From NCBI RefSeq assembly GCF_019049285.1, contig NZ_JAGMUL010000196.1:1-58755 (forward strand): DNA of 58,755 nt, given 5' to 3'. This DNA comes from Streptomyces sp. AC550_RSS872 (GTDB lineage Bacteria > Actinomycetota > Actinomycetes > Streptomycetales > Streptomycetaceae). The translations under genes were made by a program, and so were the position numbers. Shown piece after piece: positions 9,484 to 19,125 of this stretch. The first letter of the stretch is position 1, and each line of letters starts with the position of its first letter. The notes beneath the pieces were generated by a model that made no database searches, was not told the origin of the DNA, and worked only from the letters and a program-made list of their open reading frames with translations.

Positions 9484-9584
9484 AACTGTTGACAGATGAC
9501 AGTGGACAGGGGCGGATCGGAGTCTGTCAATAGGTCCGGGCGGGATCGACGCGAGGATCCCCAAAGTGATAACTGTTGACAGTT
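9484..9584. promoter_or_regulatory. putative GntR operators in the divergent promoter
   Basis: AACTGTTGACAGTT at 9571-9584 is a perfect 6-bp-arm palindrome around TG. AACTGTTGACAGAT at 9484-9497 is the same with one arm base changed. A half-like TCTGTCAATA lies at 9523-9532. Both full sites contain TTGACA, the -35 consensus, so bound repressor would block RNA polymerase. They lie between gntR and the asparaginase gene. Confidence 0.6.
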
Positions 9585-9627
9585 TGAGTCGCCCGGCCGG
9601 TCCGGCCGAAGAGCTAGGGAGCGCGGT

Positions 9628-10587
9628 ATGCACGCGGTGGTGGCGGAGGTCTGGCGAGGAGACTTCCTCGAGTCGGTGCATCACGGAACGGTCCACGCGG
9701 CCGGACCGGACGGGCAGACCGTGCTGAGCGTCGGTGAGCCGGACCGCCCGATGTATCCCCGGTCGGCCAACAAGCCCCTCCAGGCGCTCGGCATGCTGCG
9801 CGCCGGACTCGACCTGGACGGCGAGCTGCTGGCCCTGGCCTGCGCGAGCCACTCCGGCGAGAACTTCCACCTCGACGGCGTACGCAGGATCCTCAAGGAC
9901 GCCGGCCTCGACACCGGGGCACTGCAGTGCACGGCCGCCCTGCCCATAGGCGAAGCCGCGCTGCGCACCTACCTCGCAGACGGCGGCGTACCCACTCCTC
10001 TGACGATGAACTGCTCGGGCAAGCACGCCGCGATGCTCGCCACCTGCGTCGCCAACGACTGGGACACGGCGACGTACCTGGATCCGCACCACCCGCTGCA
10101 GCGCGCGTTGCGCGAGACGATCGAGGACCTGGCCGGCGAAAAGGTCGCCGCGACCGGCGTCGACGGCTGCGGCGCCCCGCTGTTCGCCATCGGCTACCGG
10201 GGCCTGGCACGGGCGTTCGCCAAGTTGGCCACGGGCCATGAAGGATCGCTGGAGCAGCGGGTCGCCCAGGCCATGAACACCCACGCCGAATACGTCGGCG
10301 GAACCGGCCGGGACGTGACCCGGCTCATGGGCGCGCTGCCCGGGTCGGTCGCCAAGGACGGCGCGGAAGGCGTCTACGCGATGGCACTGCCCGACGGCTC
10401 GTCGGTCGCCCTGAAGATCGCCGACGGCTCCAACCGGGCCCGCCCCGTCGTCATGATCGCCGCACTACAGCGGCTCGGCGTCACCACAGACACCGACGCG
10501 GCCCTCGCCGAACTGGCCACCGCCCCCGTCCTCGGACACGGCGAACCGGTCGGCGCGGTGCGCGTGGCAGGGATTCTGCACGGGTAG
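9628..10587 (+). CDS. L-asparaginase (Asparaginase_II family, Rhizobium AnsA type)
   Basis: A 319-residue enzyme that hydrolyses L-asparagine to aspartate and ammonia. It belongs to the family typified by the thermolabile Rhizobium etli enzyme, unrelated in fold to both the E. coli type and the Ntn-hydrolase type. Family motifs seen: MYPRSANKPLQALGML, ACASHSGE, NCSGKHAAML, and the GVDGCGAPLFAI block. No signal peptide, so cytoplasmic. The ATG at 9628 has AGGGAG upstream. It is transcribed divergently from gntR over the palindromic sites, so it is probably derepressed together with nhaC and the secreted asparaginase. Confidence 0.9.
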   Translation: MHAVVAEVWRGDFLESVHHGTVHAAGPDGQTVLSVGEPDRPMYPRSANKPLQALGMLRAGLDLDGELLALACASHSGENFHLDGVRRILKDAGLDTGALQCTAALPIGEAALRTYLADGGVPTPLTMNCSGKHAAMLATCVANDWDTATYLDPHHPLQRALRETIEDLAGEKVAATGVDGCGAPLFAIGYRGLARAFAKLATGHEGSLEQRVAQAMNTHAEYVGGTGRDVTRLMGALPGSVAKDGAEGVYAMALPDGSSVALKIADGSNRARPVVMIAALQRLGVTTDTDAALAELATAPVLGHGEPVGAVRVAGILHG

Positions 10588-11223
10588 TCATCGGCTCCGG
10601 ATGCCCCCTTCGGCCCGGGTCCGGCCGGACGACGCCCAGCGCCGAAATCGATCAAGGTCGCACGGTCGGCGTCGGCCCTCGCCCCGCGCAAGAGGGCGCC
10701 CCTCCTGTCTGCTGTGATCGCGCGCCGCGTGCCAGATTCGTGCCAGATCGCTTCTCGGCAGTCGCGCGTGGCCGTCGCGGCAGTTCCCCCACGCCGCGGC
10801 CAGGGATGATGACCACGAGTTCCTCATGCGTGGCGGCGGGGGTGAGCTCGAAGCGGATGGCTGTGCAGCGGAGGCCGCACTGGCCGTAGAGGGACTGGTG
10901 CGACACCGGCTGGACATGGGCGAAGGGGGAAGCACCCTTCCTTGAGCGATGAAGTCACACAACGAACCTGGGTGACCACCTCGACCGGTGTGTGCGGCCG
11001 CCGTGCGGCGGGCCGCCGACTCAGCCCCCGTCGCCGCGAGCGGCCAACCTGAGCCGGCAGTGGCGAAGCGACAGCCGGATGCCATGCCCGCCTCCATCAG
11101 GCGCGTCCTGTCTCTTCCCGCGGCACGCGACGAGCCCGACTTCGCGGCGTAACCGATCGGCAGCCCACGCACCCTCCAGCTGCCCGTCCCGGCACGCATC
11201 TCGGCTCTGGATGATCGCCCGGT
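10588..11223. other. 636-bp interval with only a doubtful short ORF
   Basis: No gene I can name. A minus-strand frame from about 10906 down reads SHQSLYGQCGLRCTAIRFEL and stays protein-like for some 50 residues before becoming low-quality. A plus-strand frame ending at 11149 (RRVLSLPAARDEPDFAA) also looks like a C-terminus. Both may be debris. Confidence 0.35.
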
Positions 11224-12477
11224 TCAGTGCCACGCTTCCGACAGGCGCCGCGTGACGACCGAGCTGAAAATGCGCACGCCGCGCGTCGAGCCGGGATCGA
11301 TGCCGGTGAGCTCCCGCACCCGGCGGAGGCGATAGTCCAGGGTGCGGGGGTGGACGTTGAGGGCTGCGGCCGTGGCGCCCCGGTGCATGTCGTGGCGATA
11401 GTACGCGTCAAGCGTGACAAGGAGGTCCGGACCGGGCTGCAGGCTCCGGCCCACAGCGTGGAGCCATTCGTCGACGAACGGCGCGTCTGCAACGGCGAGT
11501 TCGACGAACACGTCCGACACGGTGTGCGGCCGCAGCCGGGCGGACGCCCGTCGCAGCGGCGCCGCCCTGCTGATCCGCCGGGCCAGGTCGAGGGCGTCGG
11601 CAACCTCGGACAGCGGTGAGGTGGCGGTGCCGGCGGCGCAGGGGCGACCGAGAACCTGGGCGAAGTCCCGTACGAGATCGGATACGAGGTCCGGTGCAAG
11701 GTCGGGTACGGAGTGCGGCTGTACGGTCTCAGATGTACTGGGCCCCAAAGACGCCTGGGGTGTGGGGAGATGCAAGGGAATCAGGGCAATCAGCTCACCG
11801 CTCCTGCTTCCACTGCCCGGGCACCACGTGATCGGCGCGTGGTGGGTTTTCACCAGCGCCTCGATCTCGCTTTCCAGATCGCGATCGCCGGCGGGACGGT
11901 CCGGCACCCGGATCACCGTCACTGCGCAGCGCTCGGGAAGTTCCATTCCCAGTGCCGAAGCGAGTTCCGCCGATATGGGGTCTTGGTTCAGCAGCGACCT
12001 GGCCAGCAGGGCGGCCTGCTCGACGTACGGCAGACGGTGTCGCAGCGCCGTCACGAATCCCTGGCTGTAGGCACGGATACCGCGTTCTCCCTGCGGGGCG
12101 AACCAGCTCATCATCCGCATGAGTTCGTCGACGCCGACGCCGCGCTGAGCTTCGGTCGCTTCGTTGATCTCGCGCAGCATGAGTGAGGTGTGCAGTCGCA
12201 GGACCCGCTGCCGTGCATCGAGCGGCATCCCCGCTGCGGCCCGCACCTCGCCGATCGCCGCGATGTAGCCGAGGTCGTCGTCGCTCAGTTCGCTGTTGTC
12301 CGGGGACAGTTCGACCGTACGGCGCCGCAGCCACAACGCGTACTCCAGCGTCTCGGCCCGTGCCCGCGAGTTCGTGTCCAGGAACCCGAACTCCGGAATC
12401 TCGCGTGCGTACGCCTCGACCTCCCGGCGCGCGTTGGCCGGCGCCCGCCGGGCCAACTCGGCGAAGAAGCTCCCCAT
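11224..12477 (-). CDS. PucR/CdaR-type transcriptional regulator
   Basis: A 417-residue regulator with an N-terminal RsbRD-like sensor region and a GGDEF-like middle. The C-terminal PucR helix-turn-helix reads LLVTLDAYYRHDMHRGATAA, then LNVHPRTLDYRLRRVRELTGID. Such proteins are usually activators responding to small metabolites such as purines, sugars or amino acids. The likely start is ATG 12477 (MGSFFAEL); upstream Met codons at 12489 and 12549 have poorer coding character. It is transcribed away from the secreted DUF4394 gene across a 320-bp region and is a candidate regulator of it. Confidence 0.85.
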   Translation of the reverse strand: MGSFFAELARRAPANARREVEAYAREIPEFGFLDTNSRARAETLEYALWLRRRTVELSPDNSELSDDDLGYIAAIGEVRAAAGMPLDARQRVLRLHTSLMLREINEATEAQRGVGVDELMRMMSWFAPQGERGIRAYSQGFVTALRHRLPYVEQAALLARSLLNQDPISAELASALGMELPERCAVTVIRVPDRPAGDRDLESEIEALVKTHHAPITWCPGSGSRSGELIALIPLHLPTPQASLGPSTSETVQPHSVPDLAPDLVSDLVRDFAQVLGRPCAAGTATSPLSEVADALDLARRISRAAPLRRASARLRPHTVSDVFVELAVADAPFVDEWLHAVGRSLQPGPDLLVTLDAYYRHDMHRGATAAALNVHPRTLDYRLRRVRELTGIDPGSTRGVRIFSSVVTRRLSEAWH

Positions 12478-12797
12478 GGGCGCGAGCATGCCATTTCGGC
12501 CGAAGCAGCCGACAGGGGGAATCCGGACGGCATTTATCACTCTGCGCACATCGGAGACGACCGCGTCTGGGGCGCTTTGTCACAGTGCGCAAAATCCCTG
12601 GATCAGGACATTCCCATCGCCTGTTCCACTTGTGGAGACACTGTGAACTGGCCTTAATGGGAACCGCGTACCAGCCCGTGGGGGAACACCACAGCAATCA
12701 TTCCGGCCATCGCTCCGGATCAGCGTGGGAATCGGTACGGGAATCTCTCATCTGCGCGCCACTCACTGGTGCTTGTCCAAACGGGAGGGAAACACCG

Positions 12798-13688
12798 ATG
12801 AATGCAGGAACGCGAAAGAGAATCGCGACGGCGGCAGCGGTCATGGCCACGTCGGCAGCGCTCATGCTGAGCGCACCGGGCAGTGGCTCGGCCGCTCCCG
12901 CCGCCACGCCCAGCCTGCGCGCGTTCGGGATCACAGGTGACGGCACCCAGATGGCCACGTTCACCACCGACCGGCCGAACGTGCTCGACTGGGTCAGGGA
13001 CGTCATCGGGCTCAGTGGCGACACGGCTCTGATCGGCATCGACTTCCGGGTGCAGAACGGCCTGATGTACGGCGTCGGCAACAAGGGCGGCATCTACACG
13101 ATCAAGACCCCGCCGGCCACCGCGGACGTCGTGATCACCAAAGTGTCCCAGCTCCAGTACTCGCTGCACGGCACGAACTTCGGCGTCGACTTCAACCCGG
13201 CCGCCGACCGGCTGCGTGTGATCAGCGACAACGGCCAGAACCTGCGGCACAACCTCAACGACCACACAACCATCCAGGACCTGAACCTCACCACCCCGCC
13301 GATCGAGGGCACGACCAAGGGCGTCTCCGCCGCCGCCTACACGAACAACGACCTCAACGGGGCCACCGCGACCACGCTGTTCGACATCAACACGGCCGGC
13401 GACCAGGTCGTCATCCAGTCCCCGGCCAACAACGGCACGCTCGCACCGACCGGCGGCCTCGGCATCGACGCGCAGATCAACGCGGGCATGGACATCTTCA
13501 GCACCCTGTCGAGCGGCAAAACGGTCAGCAACGCCGCCTTCGCCACTCTCACCGCCTCCGGCGCCAACAGGCCCTCCCTCTACAGCATCAACATCTTCAC
13601 CGGCGAGGCCACGCTCGTGTCCGACGCCCTCACGTCCAAGTTCCCCTTGAACATCACGGACCTGGCCATCTCCCTCACCGGCAGCTGA
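12798..13688 (+). CDS. secreted DUF4394-domain protein
   Basis: A 296-residue secreted protein with a clear signal peptide (basic MNAGTRKRIATAA, hydrophobic core, then GSGSAAPA). The body repeats short beta-propeller-like units: LIGIDFRVQNGLMYGVGNKG, GVDFNPAADRLRVISDNGQN, TTLFDINTAGDQVVIQSPAN and LYSINIFTGEATLV. These are the pattern of DUF4394, whose function is unknown. The start ATG is preceded by GGGAGGGAAAC. Alanine- and asparagine-rich repeats suggest a stable extracellular beta-sheet protein. No catalytic motif is recognisable. It stands alone on the plus strand, divergent from the PucR-type regulator. Confidence 0.88.
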   Translation: MNAGTRKRIATAAAVMATSAALMLSAPGSGSAAPAATPSLRAFGITGDGTQMATFTTDRPNVLDWVRDVIGLSGDTALIGIDFRVQNGLMYGVGNKGGIYTIKTPPATADVVITKVSQLQYSLHGTNFGVDFNPAADRLRVISDNGQNLRHNLNDHTTIQDLNLTTPPIEGTTKGVSAAAYTNNDLNGATATTLFDINTAGDQVVIQSPANNGTLAPTGGLGIDAQINAGMDIFSTLSSGKTVSNAAFATLTASGANRPSLYSINIFTGEATLVSDALTSKFPLNITDLAISLTGS

Positions 13689-13924
13689 GCCGCTCCCGCA
13701 GGTCACTTGCTCGCCGCGGCCCGGCTGCTTCCGGGCCGCGGCGAGCCCGAGACGTGGCCCTTCGGGCGCACCCTGTCGCGGCCATTCCTGATCGGGCTGC
13801 CCTGGACGGCACACCTGGCACATGGCCTCGACCACGCCGCGACGACCGTCGGCCTCGCGGACGTGCCCGGGTCAGGGGACAACCACTGATCGAGCTCCGC
13901 GCCAGGTTGTTCGGCCGCCGCTGA

Positions 13925-14950
13925 TCCCTCCAGAACCTGACGCTCGACGATTGCGTCGACTTCGCACACACCAACGTCCTGACCCCCAATAGCGTCTGGG
14001 GCGGCGTCCCGGTCGCGCGTCCGTCGTACCCAAAGGATGTGCAGCATGCTGCGTGGACCGAGGCGGTGTCCCGTTGCGCCGCGTTCTTCGGTATCGCAGA
14101 GATGCGCCTTCCCGCCGTTCTCGTTCTTTGTCTCCGGGAGCGAGCAGACGTACTGATCCAGCTTCGCCCGGAGACCAGCCTCTACCAGCTGTGCAAGAAG
14201 ATCGCGTCGCACCCCGGCTACTCGCCCGAGGACGCCATCCAACTGCGCAGGAACGGGCCCGCCTCACCGACCTCGTGGAACGCTTCCCTCTGCACCGGCG
14301 CGGGCGGTACGAGTGGCAGAAGGTCGACGACGCCCCAAGAAGTATGGCGCGGCTGCTGGATGTTGAGGCTGTGCGCAAGCAGATCGACGGGCTGCGACAC
14401 CATATGACCCAGGTCGTGCACATCGACCCCAACGCGCATCGCGCCTGGTCGCAGAGCCTTGAGGAGCTGATCCGCACCGACGCCGCCGAAGAGACGGCGC
14501 AGGCCCGCCTGTCGGAGATCGCCCGTGAGGTCCGCGGGCACCCCAGGAAGGTCGACTGGCGCAGGCTGGACCACAAGGTCAGGAAGGTCCAGCTCGCTTT
14601 GCGGAAGGCCGCCGATCCACCCGAGAAGTTCCAATATGTCCCGGAGAGTCAAGAGGAGAAGGCAGAGCGAGAGGCAGAGTTCGCCGCTCTGCAGGCGGAG
14701 TTAGCCCAGACGGAACGATGGCTGGACAGCAGGCCGGGGCTGGCAGAAGCCTACAGGCAGGCAGCTCTGGACGAGATCGGCCCGTGCGCCGTCGAATCGC
14801 TGGAACTCTCCGAGTACATCGGCCTTGGAAGGGGCTATTCCGCCGAGCGCATCCAGGCAATTCGCCCTACAGGCCCGGAGCCCGCATCCAAGGACGCGGA
14901 CAGGTACGCGGGTGCGGGCATCACGGCCAGAACAGACAATGACTTGTCGG
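13925..14950 (+). pseudogene. decayed hypothetical protein, frameshift and in-frame stop
   Basis: I do not recognise the family. One frame is convincingly coding from 13925 (LTLDDCVDFAHTNVL, then SVWGGVPVARPSYPKDV, then RADVLIQLRPETSLYQLC) to about 14245. The sense then moves to another frame (ERARLTDLVERFPLHRRGRY, then LDVEAVRKQIDGLRHHMTQ, then GHPRKVDWRRLDHKVRKVQ, a long charged helical region) up to about 14940. An in-frame TGA at 13922 separates it from a possible earlier exon-like stretch (LIELRARLFGRR). At least one frameshift and one stop make it a pseudogene. The tail is helical and probably coiled coil. Confidence 0.5.
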
Positions 14951-15332
14951 GGGGGCGTCCACGGCCCCGCCGTACAGGCGGGGCGCATGGGAGACGTCCA
15001 TGTTCATGTCCACGGGCGGCGACGCCCGCCAGGGACCGAACAGGCCACCTGGCTCCAACGCCTCTGGACCTGGAGGAGACGCCGGGACTGAACGCGTTCC
15101 GGTGGCGTGCGGCTACTGACACGACCTCAAAGGCGGGCGTACTGACGGCGCACGCTGATCGCGTCGTCGATGTCCCGGTACACCTCCAGCTCAAGCGTGG
15201 CCCGCGATCGGCAGCTCACTCGGGTACGGCTGGCGCTCGGCCACGCTTCCCAGCGGACCGCACCCCGGTCGACCGGGAAGCCCGAGCATCGGACTAAATG
15301 CTCTAAACCCCCGAAAGCTCACAGAACACCCT
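14951..15332. other. interval before the IS5 element
   Basis: No complete gene. On the minus strand a frame ending near 15125 reads ATLELEVYRDIDDAISVRR and then stops, which looks like the C-terminus of a protein whose 5' part was removed when the IS5 element inserted next to it. Confidence 0.3.
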
Positions 15333-16440
15333 CTAAGAGGGCGTTTATACAGGTAAAACCCCATATGTGGCTCTCGCCCCTGCCCTGCTTTGAGGGCCTT
15401 CATCCCATAGGCGGCGAATAATGCTCTCCAGGGCGGATGCTCTCCCATCCGTCTCGTTCGCATCTGTGCCTGGGAGTCCGTCTGGTTTGAAGTTGCCGTG
15501 GAATCACCCAATGAACGGCGGAACCGAGCCCTCCGCCTCGTTCATGATCACGCTACGCCGCGAGCGAGCGCAAGCCGTACCCCAGCGACCTGTCCGACGC
15601 CCGATGGGCCCTGATCGAGCCGACGTTGACGGCCTGGAGGAAGGCCCGACTCGACCGCAGACCAACCGGACAGCCGGCCAAGGTCGATTTACGGGACGTC
15701 TTCAACGCGATCCTCTACGTGAACCGCACCGGAATCCCCTGGAAATACCTCCCGCACGACTTTCCGAACCACGGCACCGTCTATGCCTACTACGCCGCCT
15801 GGCGCGACGAGGGAATCTTTGCCCAGCTCAACTACGACCTGACCGGACTGGCGCGCGTGAAGGAGGGGCGCAAGCCCGAGCCGGCCGCATCCGTAATCGA
15901 CACCCAGAGCGTGAAGACTTCCACCAACGTGCCCGTGACCAGCCAGGGTACGGACGCCGCGAAGAAGATCGTCGGCAGGAAGCGCGGCATCCTCACCGAC
16001 ACGATCGGGCTCATCCTCGCCGTGACCGTCACCGCCGCCGGCCTGTCGGAGAACGCCCTGGGAATCCGCCTCCTCGACCAGGCGAAAGAGACGTACCCGA
16101 CCATCTCCAAGAGCTGGGTCGACACCGGCTTCAAGAATGCCGTCGTTGAGCACGGCGCCAGCCTTGGAATCGACGTCGAAGTCGTGAACCGGAATCCGGA
16201 GGCCCGCGGCTTTCAGGTCGTGAAAAGGCGATGGGTGGTGGAGCGGAGTATCGGTTGGATCATGATGCACCGCCGTCTCGCCCGCGACTACGAGACCCTC
16301 ACTGCCAGTTCCAAAGCCATGATCCGCATCGCCTCGATCGACAACCTCGCCAAACGCATAACGGACGAGACCACGCCAACCTGGCGAGGAACCTACTAGT
16401 GCATACAGGGCAATACGCCTAGATCAAATGCCCTCTTAAG
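15333..16440 (+). mobile_element. IS5-family insertion sequence
   Basis: The ends form an imperfect inverted repeat: CTCTAAGAGGGCGTTTA at the left and, on the opposite strand, TCTTAAGAGGGCATTTG at the right. The GAGGGC termini are flanked by TAA/TTA, compatible with a 3-bp target. One transposase gene lies inside. Confidence 0.75.
15626..16399 (+). CDS. IS5-family transposase
   Basis: A DDE transposase (DUF4096 plus DDE_Tnp_1 type). Hallmarks: NAILYVNRTGIPWKYLPHDF, SVIDTQSVKTS with the first Asp, KRGILTDTIGLILAV, and the C-terminal RRWVVERSIGWIMMHRRLAR with the catalytic Glu. Family homology extends upstream of the TTG used here (ERKPYPSDLSDARWALIEP from about 15563). However, the frame runs into a TGA at 15545 and has no ATG or GTG, so the original start is lost or unusual. 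An ATG at 15544 is one frame off. The protein may therefore be expressed N-terminally shortened or not at all. The stop is at 16399. Confidence 0.88.
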   Translation: MTAWRKARLDRRPTGQPAKVDLRDVFNAILYVNRTGIPWKYLPHDFPNHGTVYAYYAAWRDEGIFAQLNYDLTGLARVKEGRKPEPAASVIDTQSVKTSTNVPVTSQGTDAAKKIVGRKRGILTDTIGLILAVTVTAAGLSENALGIRLLDQAKETYPTISKSWVDTGFKNAVVEHGASLGIDVEVVNRNPEARGFQVVKRRWVVERSIGWIMMHRRLARDYETLTASSKAMIRIASIDNLAKRITDETTPTWRGTY

Positions 16441-16957
16441 AGCAGCCACCCATGCACCTGTAGCACCTATGACTCCCCCACCAAGCGCCCCGACCAGCCC
16501 CGCAACACCAGCGTCCACGCGGCGACATTAGACCAGGGCTGAAGTGGCGTCACGGATGCCCGCGGTCCCATGCCGCTTTACCTCGACGAGGTGACGGACC
16601 AGCCCGAGCAGCACGCCCAAGAGGATGTGCCCGTCCGCGACCGCTCCCCAAGATCTGTGACAGAACCGAGTTCTGGCAACGCCCGGGGTCTTGCGGTGGA
16701 AGCCTGGGGATGCTCTGCGGGACGAAGGTGCGATGGCGTCACCGACGTCCAAGGTCACGCCTTGATCCGCGAGCACGGTGTCAGATTCCGCACGGCAAAG
16801 CGGCGTTGGAGTGGGTGTGGCCGGAGGGCCGTGCCCTTCTGGACGGAAGTCATGCGCTCGTGGACGAAAGGCGGATGCCCGGCCGTCGGCGGTCTCTCTA
16901 GTGTCGACCGGACCGATGACGACCCGGCCTCCCTGAACCACCACGCAGAGGATTCCC
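16441..16957. other. 517-bp interval, no supported gene
   Basis: No gene supported. A minus-strand frame ending at 16528 reads GHILLGVLLGLVRHLVEVKR at its C-terminus and could be the tail of a decayed gene, but it has no homology I can name and no start. AGAGGA at the right edge is the ribosome site of the next gene. Confidence 0.4.
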
Positions 16958-17974
16958 ATGTCCCCACTGTCCACCCCTGCCGCACTGCCGCGGTTTCGGC
17001 ACCGCTGGGCGGCCGTGGCCGGCCTGCTGGTGCTGTCCCCGATCAGCGCGGAGTACCTCATCGGCTACGGCGAAAGCACTGGTCGGCCGCTGGAGCTGTT
17101 GGCGGGTCTGCTCATCCTTGCGCCGCTCTACGGAACCGTTGCGGTGCTCATCCGCGAGATCACTCGGCGCACGGGACGCGGCTGGCCGACGATCCTGCTG
17201 TTGAGCGCGGCCTTCGGGGTGATCCAGGCCGGCTTGATCGATCAGAGCCTGTTCGATAATGAGGTCGACGCTGATGGCCCCGACTGGGCGACTCAGGCGC
17301 TGGTCACCCTCATCCCGGGCCTGGGGGTCGATGCGGCGAGCTTGCTCAACTATGTCGGGGGGCATGTGATCTGGAGTTTCGCCGCTCCGATCGCGGTGGT
17401 CGAATCCTGTGCCCCGCGCGTCGCGGACCGGCGGTGGCTGGGCCCGGTCGGCGGCGGCGTCATGGTGCTGCTGTGGGCGCTGAGCGCCGCGCTGGTCTAC
17501 AACGACACGGCAGCGGACTCCACCGCTCGCCCGGCGCAGCTGATCGGCGCCGCAGTGGTCGCCGTTGCCTTGATCGCCGCCGCGTTCAACGTCCGGCCTG
17601 CGACGACCAAGTCGTCTGCGAAGGCGCCGTCGTGGTGGCTGGTCGGCGGTGTCACAGGAGTCGCATGGTGTGCCAGTCAGCTGCTGCCGGCGACCTGGGC
17701 GGGGGTGACGGTGAACGTCGTCGCGATGGTCGTGCTGGGCTGGCTGCTGCTGCGCTGGTCGCGCCGCCGGGGCTGGGGCCGGCGGCACGTACTGGCCGCC
17801 GCGGGAAGTGCCCTCGTCGTTCGCGCCGGGTTGTCCTTCCTGGTCGAACCGCTCGGCGACAACGTGGATTTCGCGGTGAAGTACGCGGTCAACGCCGCGA
17901 TGCTCGGTGGTGTCGCCGCCCTTCTCCTCATGGCCGCCCACCGTCTGCGTCGAGGGGAGCCGAGCGCATGCTGA
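16958..17974 (+). CDS. polytopic membrane protein of unknown function
   Basis: A 338-residue integral membrane protein with about ten hydrophobic segments, beginning with RWAAVAGLLVLSPISAEYLI and ending with AAMLGGVAALLLMAAHRL. A SPISAEYLIGYGE motif sits at the end of the first helix, with acidic residues that could be functional. It does not match a transporter or protease family I can name. The ATG at 16958 has AGAGGA seven bases upstream. Its stop overlaps the next gene's start by seven bases, so the two are translationally coupled and probably act together. Confidence 0.7.
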   Translation: MSPLSTPAALPRFRHRWAAVAGLLVLSPISAEYLIGYGESTGRPLELLAGLLILAPLYGTVAVLIREITRRTGRGWPTILLLSAAFGVIQAGLIDQSLFDNEVDADGPDWATQALVTLIPGLGVDAASLLNYVGGHVIWSFAAPIAVVESCAPRVADRRWLGPVGGGVMVLLWALSAALVYNDTAADSTARPAQLIGAAVVAVALIAAAFNVRPATTKSSAKAPSWWLVGGVTGVAWCASQLLPATWAGVTVNVVAMVVLGWLLLRWSRRRGWGRRHVLAAAGSALVVRAGLSFLVEPLGDNVDFAVKYAVNAAMLGGVAALLLMAAHRLRRGEPSAC

Positions 17975-18936
17975 CCGTCCGAGGCATCTCCTACCTGGTC
18001 GGCGAGGGAAGCTCCCGTGACGTGCGGCGGGACGTGGAGGTCATCGCCCGGGATCTGCACTGCACCACGGTGATGCTCATCGGGGACGGCAAGCGGTTGA
18101 TCGATGCGGCCCGCACCGCCCTCGAGATCGGTCTCGGTGTCTACATCCGGCCCAGCGTTCCCGAGCTGCCTCAGCCGAAGCTGCTGGAGCACCTGGACGC
18201 CGTCGCCGAGGCGGCCGAAGAACTTCGCCGGGAACACCCGGATCGGGTGACGCTTCTGGTCGGCAGCGAGTTCTCCCACACCGTGCCCGGCATCGTCCCC
18301 GGACCTCGGTCCTTCCTGCGCTTGAAGCTCATTGTGCGTTTCCACCGCGTGCTGCGGCGAAGGATCGACAGGCGGCTCCACCGGCTGCTCACCATCGCCG
18401 TGACCACTGCGCGGCGTCGCTTTGGCGGGCCGGTCACCTACTCCGCGGCCGGGTGGGAACACGTCGACTGGTCGTTGTTCGACCTGGTAGGCGTCAGCTT
18501 CTACCGCTCCGGTCGCAACCAGACCACCTACGCAGACCGCCTGCGTACCCTGGTTCGCGATCACGACAAGCCCGTCGTCATCACCGAGTTCGGGTGCGGC
18601 GCCTTCACCGGGGCCGACCAGCGGGGAGCCGGTTCCTTCTGGATCGTCAACTGGTTCGCCGTACCCCCGCGCATCCGCGGCGACCACCCCCGCGACGAGG
18701 CCGTTCAGGCCCGCTACCTCGGTGAACTCATCGACCAGTACGACGCGGAGGGCGTGCACGGCTGCTTCGTGTTCACCTTCGCCATGCCCGACTTCCCGCA
18801 TCACGACGATCCTCGTCTCGACCTCGACAAGGCCGGCTTCGGGGTCGTAGCGGTGACCGGCGACGGTGCGTGCAGACCCAAGGAGGCGTTCCACGAGGTC
18901 GCGCGGCGCTACGGCGACACAGCCGTGGAGGAATGA
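17968..18936 (+). CDS. TIM-barrel protein of the family often labelled 'abortive infection protein'
   Basis: A 322-residue soluble protein. From memory it resembles a Streptomyces family annotated as abortive phage infection proteins, although its fold signature is that of a glycoside-hydrolase-like TIM barrel. Two Glu residues sit where a retaining glycosidase has its acid/base and nucleophile: E101 in LLVGSEFSH and E207 in VVITEFGCGAF. Between them are GWEHVDWSLFDLVGVSFYR and, at the end, FGVVAVTGDG and a KEAFHEVARRY tail. There is no signal peptide. The ATG at 17968 overlaps the membrane-protein gene. Phage defence is a label inherited from annotation, not something the sequence proves. 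Confidence 0.65.
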   Translation: MLTVRGISYLVGEGSSRDVRRDVEVIARDLHCTTVMLIGDGKRLIDAARTALEIGLGVYIRPSVPELPQPKLLEHLDAVAEAAEELRREHPDRVTLLVGSEFSHTVPGIVPGPRSFLRLKLIVRFHRVLRRRIDRRLHRLLTIAVTTARRRFGGPVTYSAAGWEHVDWSLFDLVGVSFYRSGRNQTTYADRLRTLVRDHDKPVVITEFGCGAFTGADQRGAGSFWIVNWFAVPPRIRGDHPRDEAVQARYLGELIDQYDAEGVHGCFVFTFAMPDFPHHDDPRLDLDKAGFGVVAVTGDGACRPKEAFHEVARRYGDTAVEE

Positions 18937-19125
18937 CCGAGCGAGACGAGCAGCCAGGCATATGGAGCACCAGCGTTGCCGCTTCTCATCGACATTCTCG
19001 GGTCCTGTGATCGCCAAGTGCTGCTCAAAACCGTCGACAAACGTTGCCCGCTCCCAGGCACTGGCTCTCGTTGTGTGGAGCGTGACGCTGCGTATTCGCT
19101 CCCCTTATGGCGAAGCCGAGGGCAG

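Noticed and set aside
9484..9540. A full -35/-10 promoter for the asparaginase gene at the first TTGACA
   Set aside because: No acceptable -10 hexamer lies 16-18 bases downstream, so only the operator-like palindrome is reported.
16528..17061. A 177-codon minus-strand ORF before the membrane-protein gene
   Set aside because: Only the last 20-25 residues look protein-like; the start overlaps the confident gene at 16958 and no family was recognised.
17434..18936. A longer version of the TIM-barrel gene beginning inside the membrane-protein gene
   Set aside because: The extra N-terminal part overlaps a clearly coding membrane protein in another frame. ATG 17968 has a GGGG-rich ribosome site and matches the family's start.
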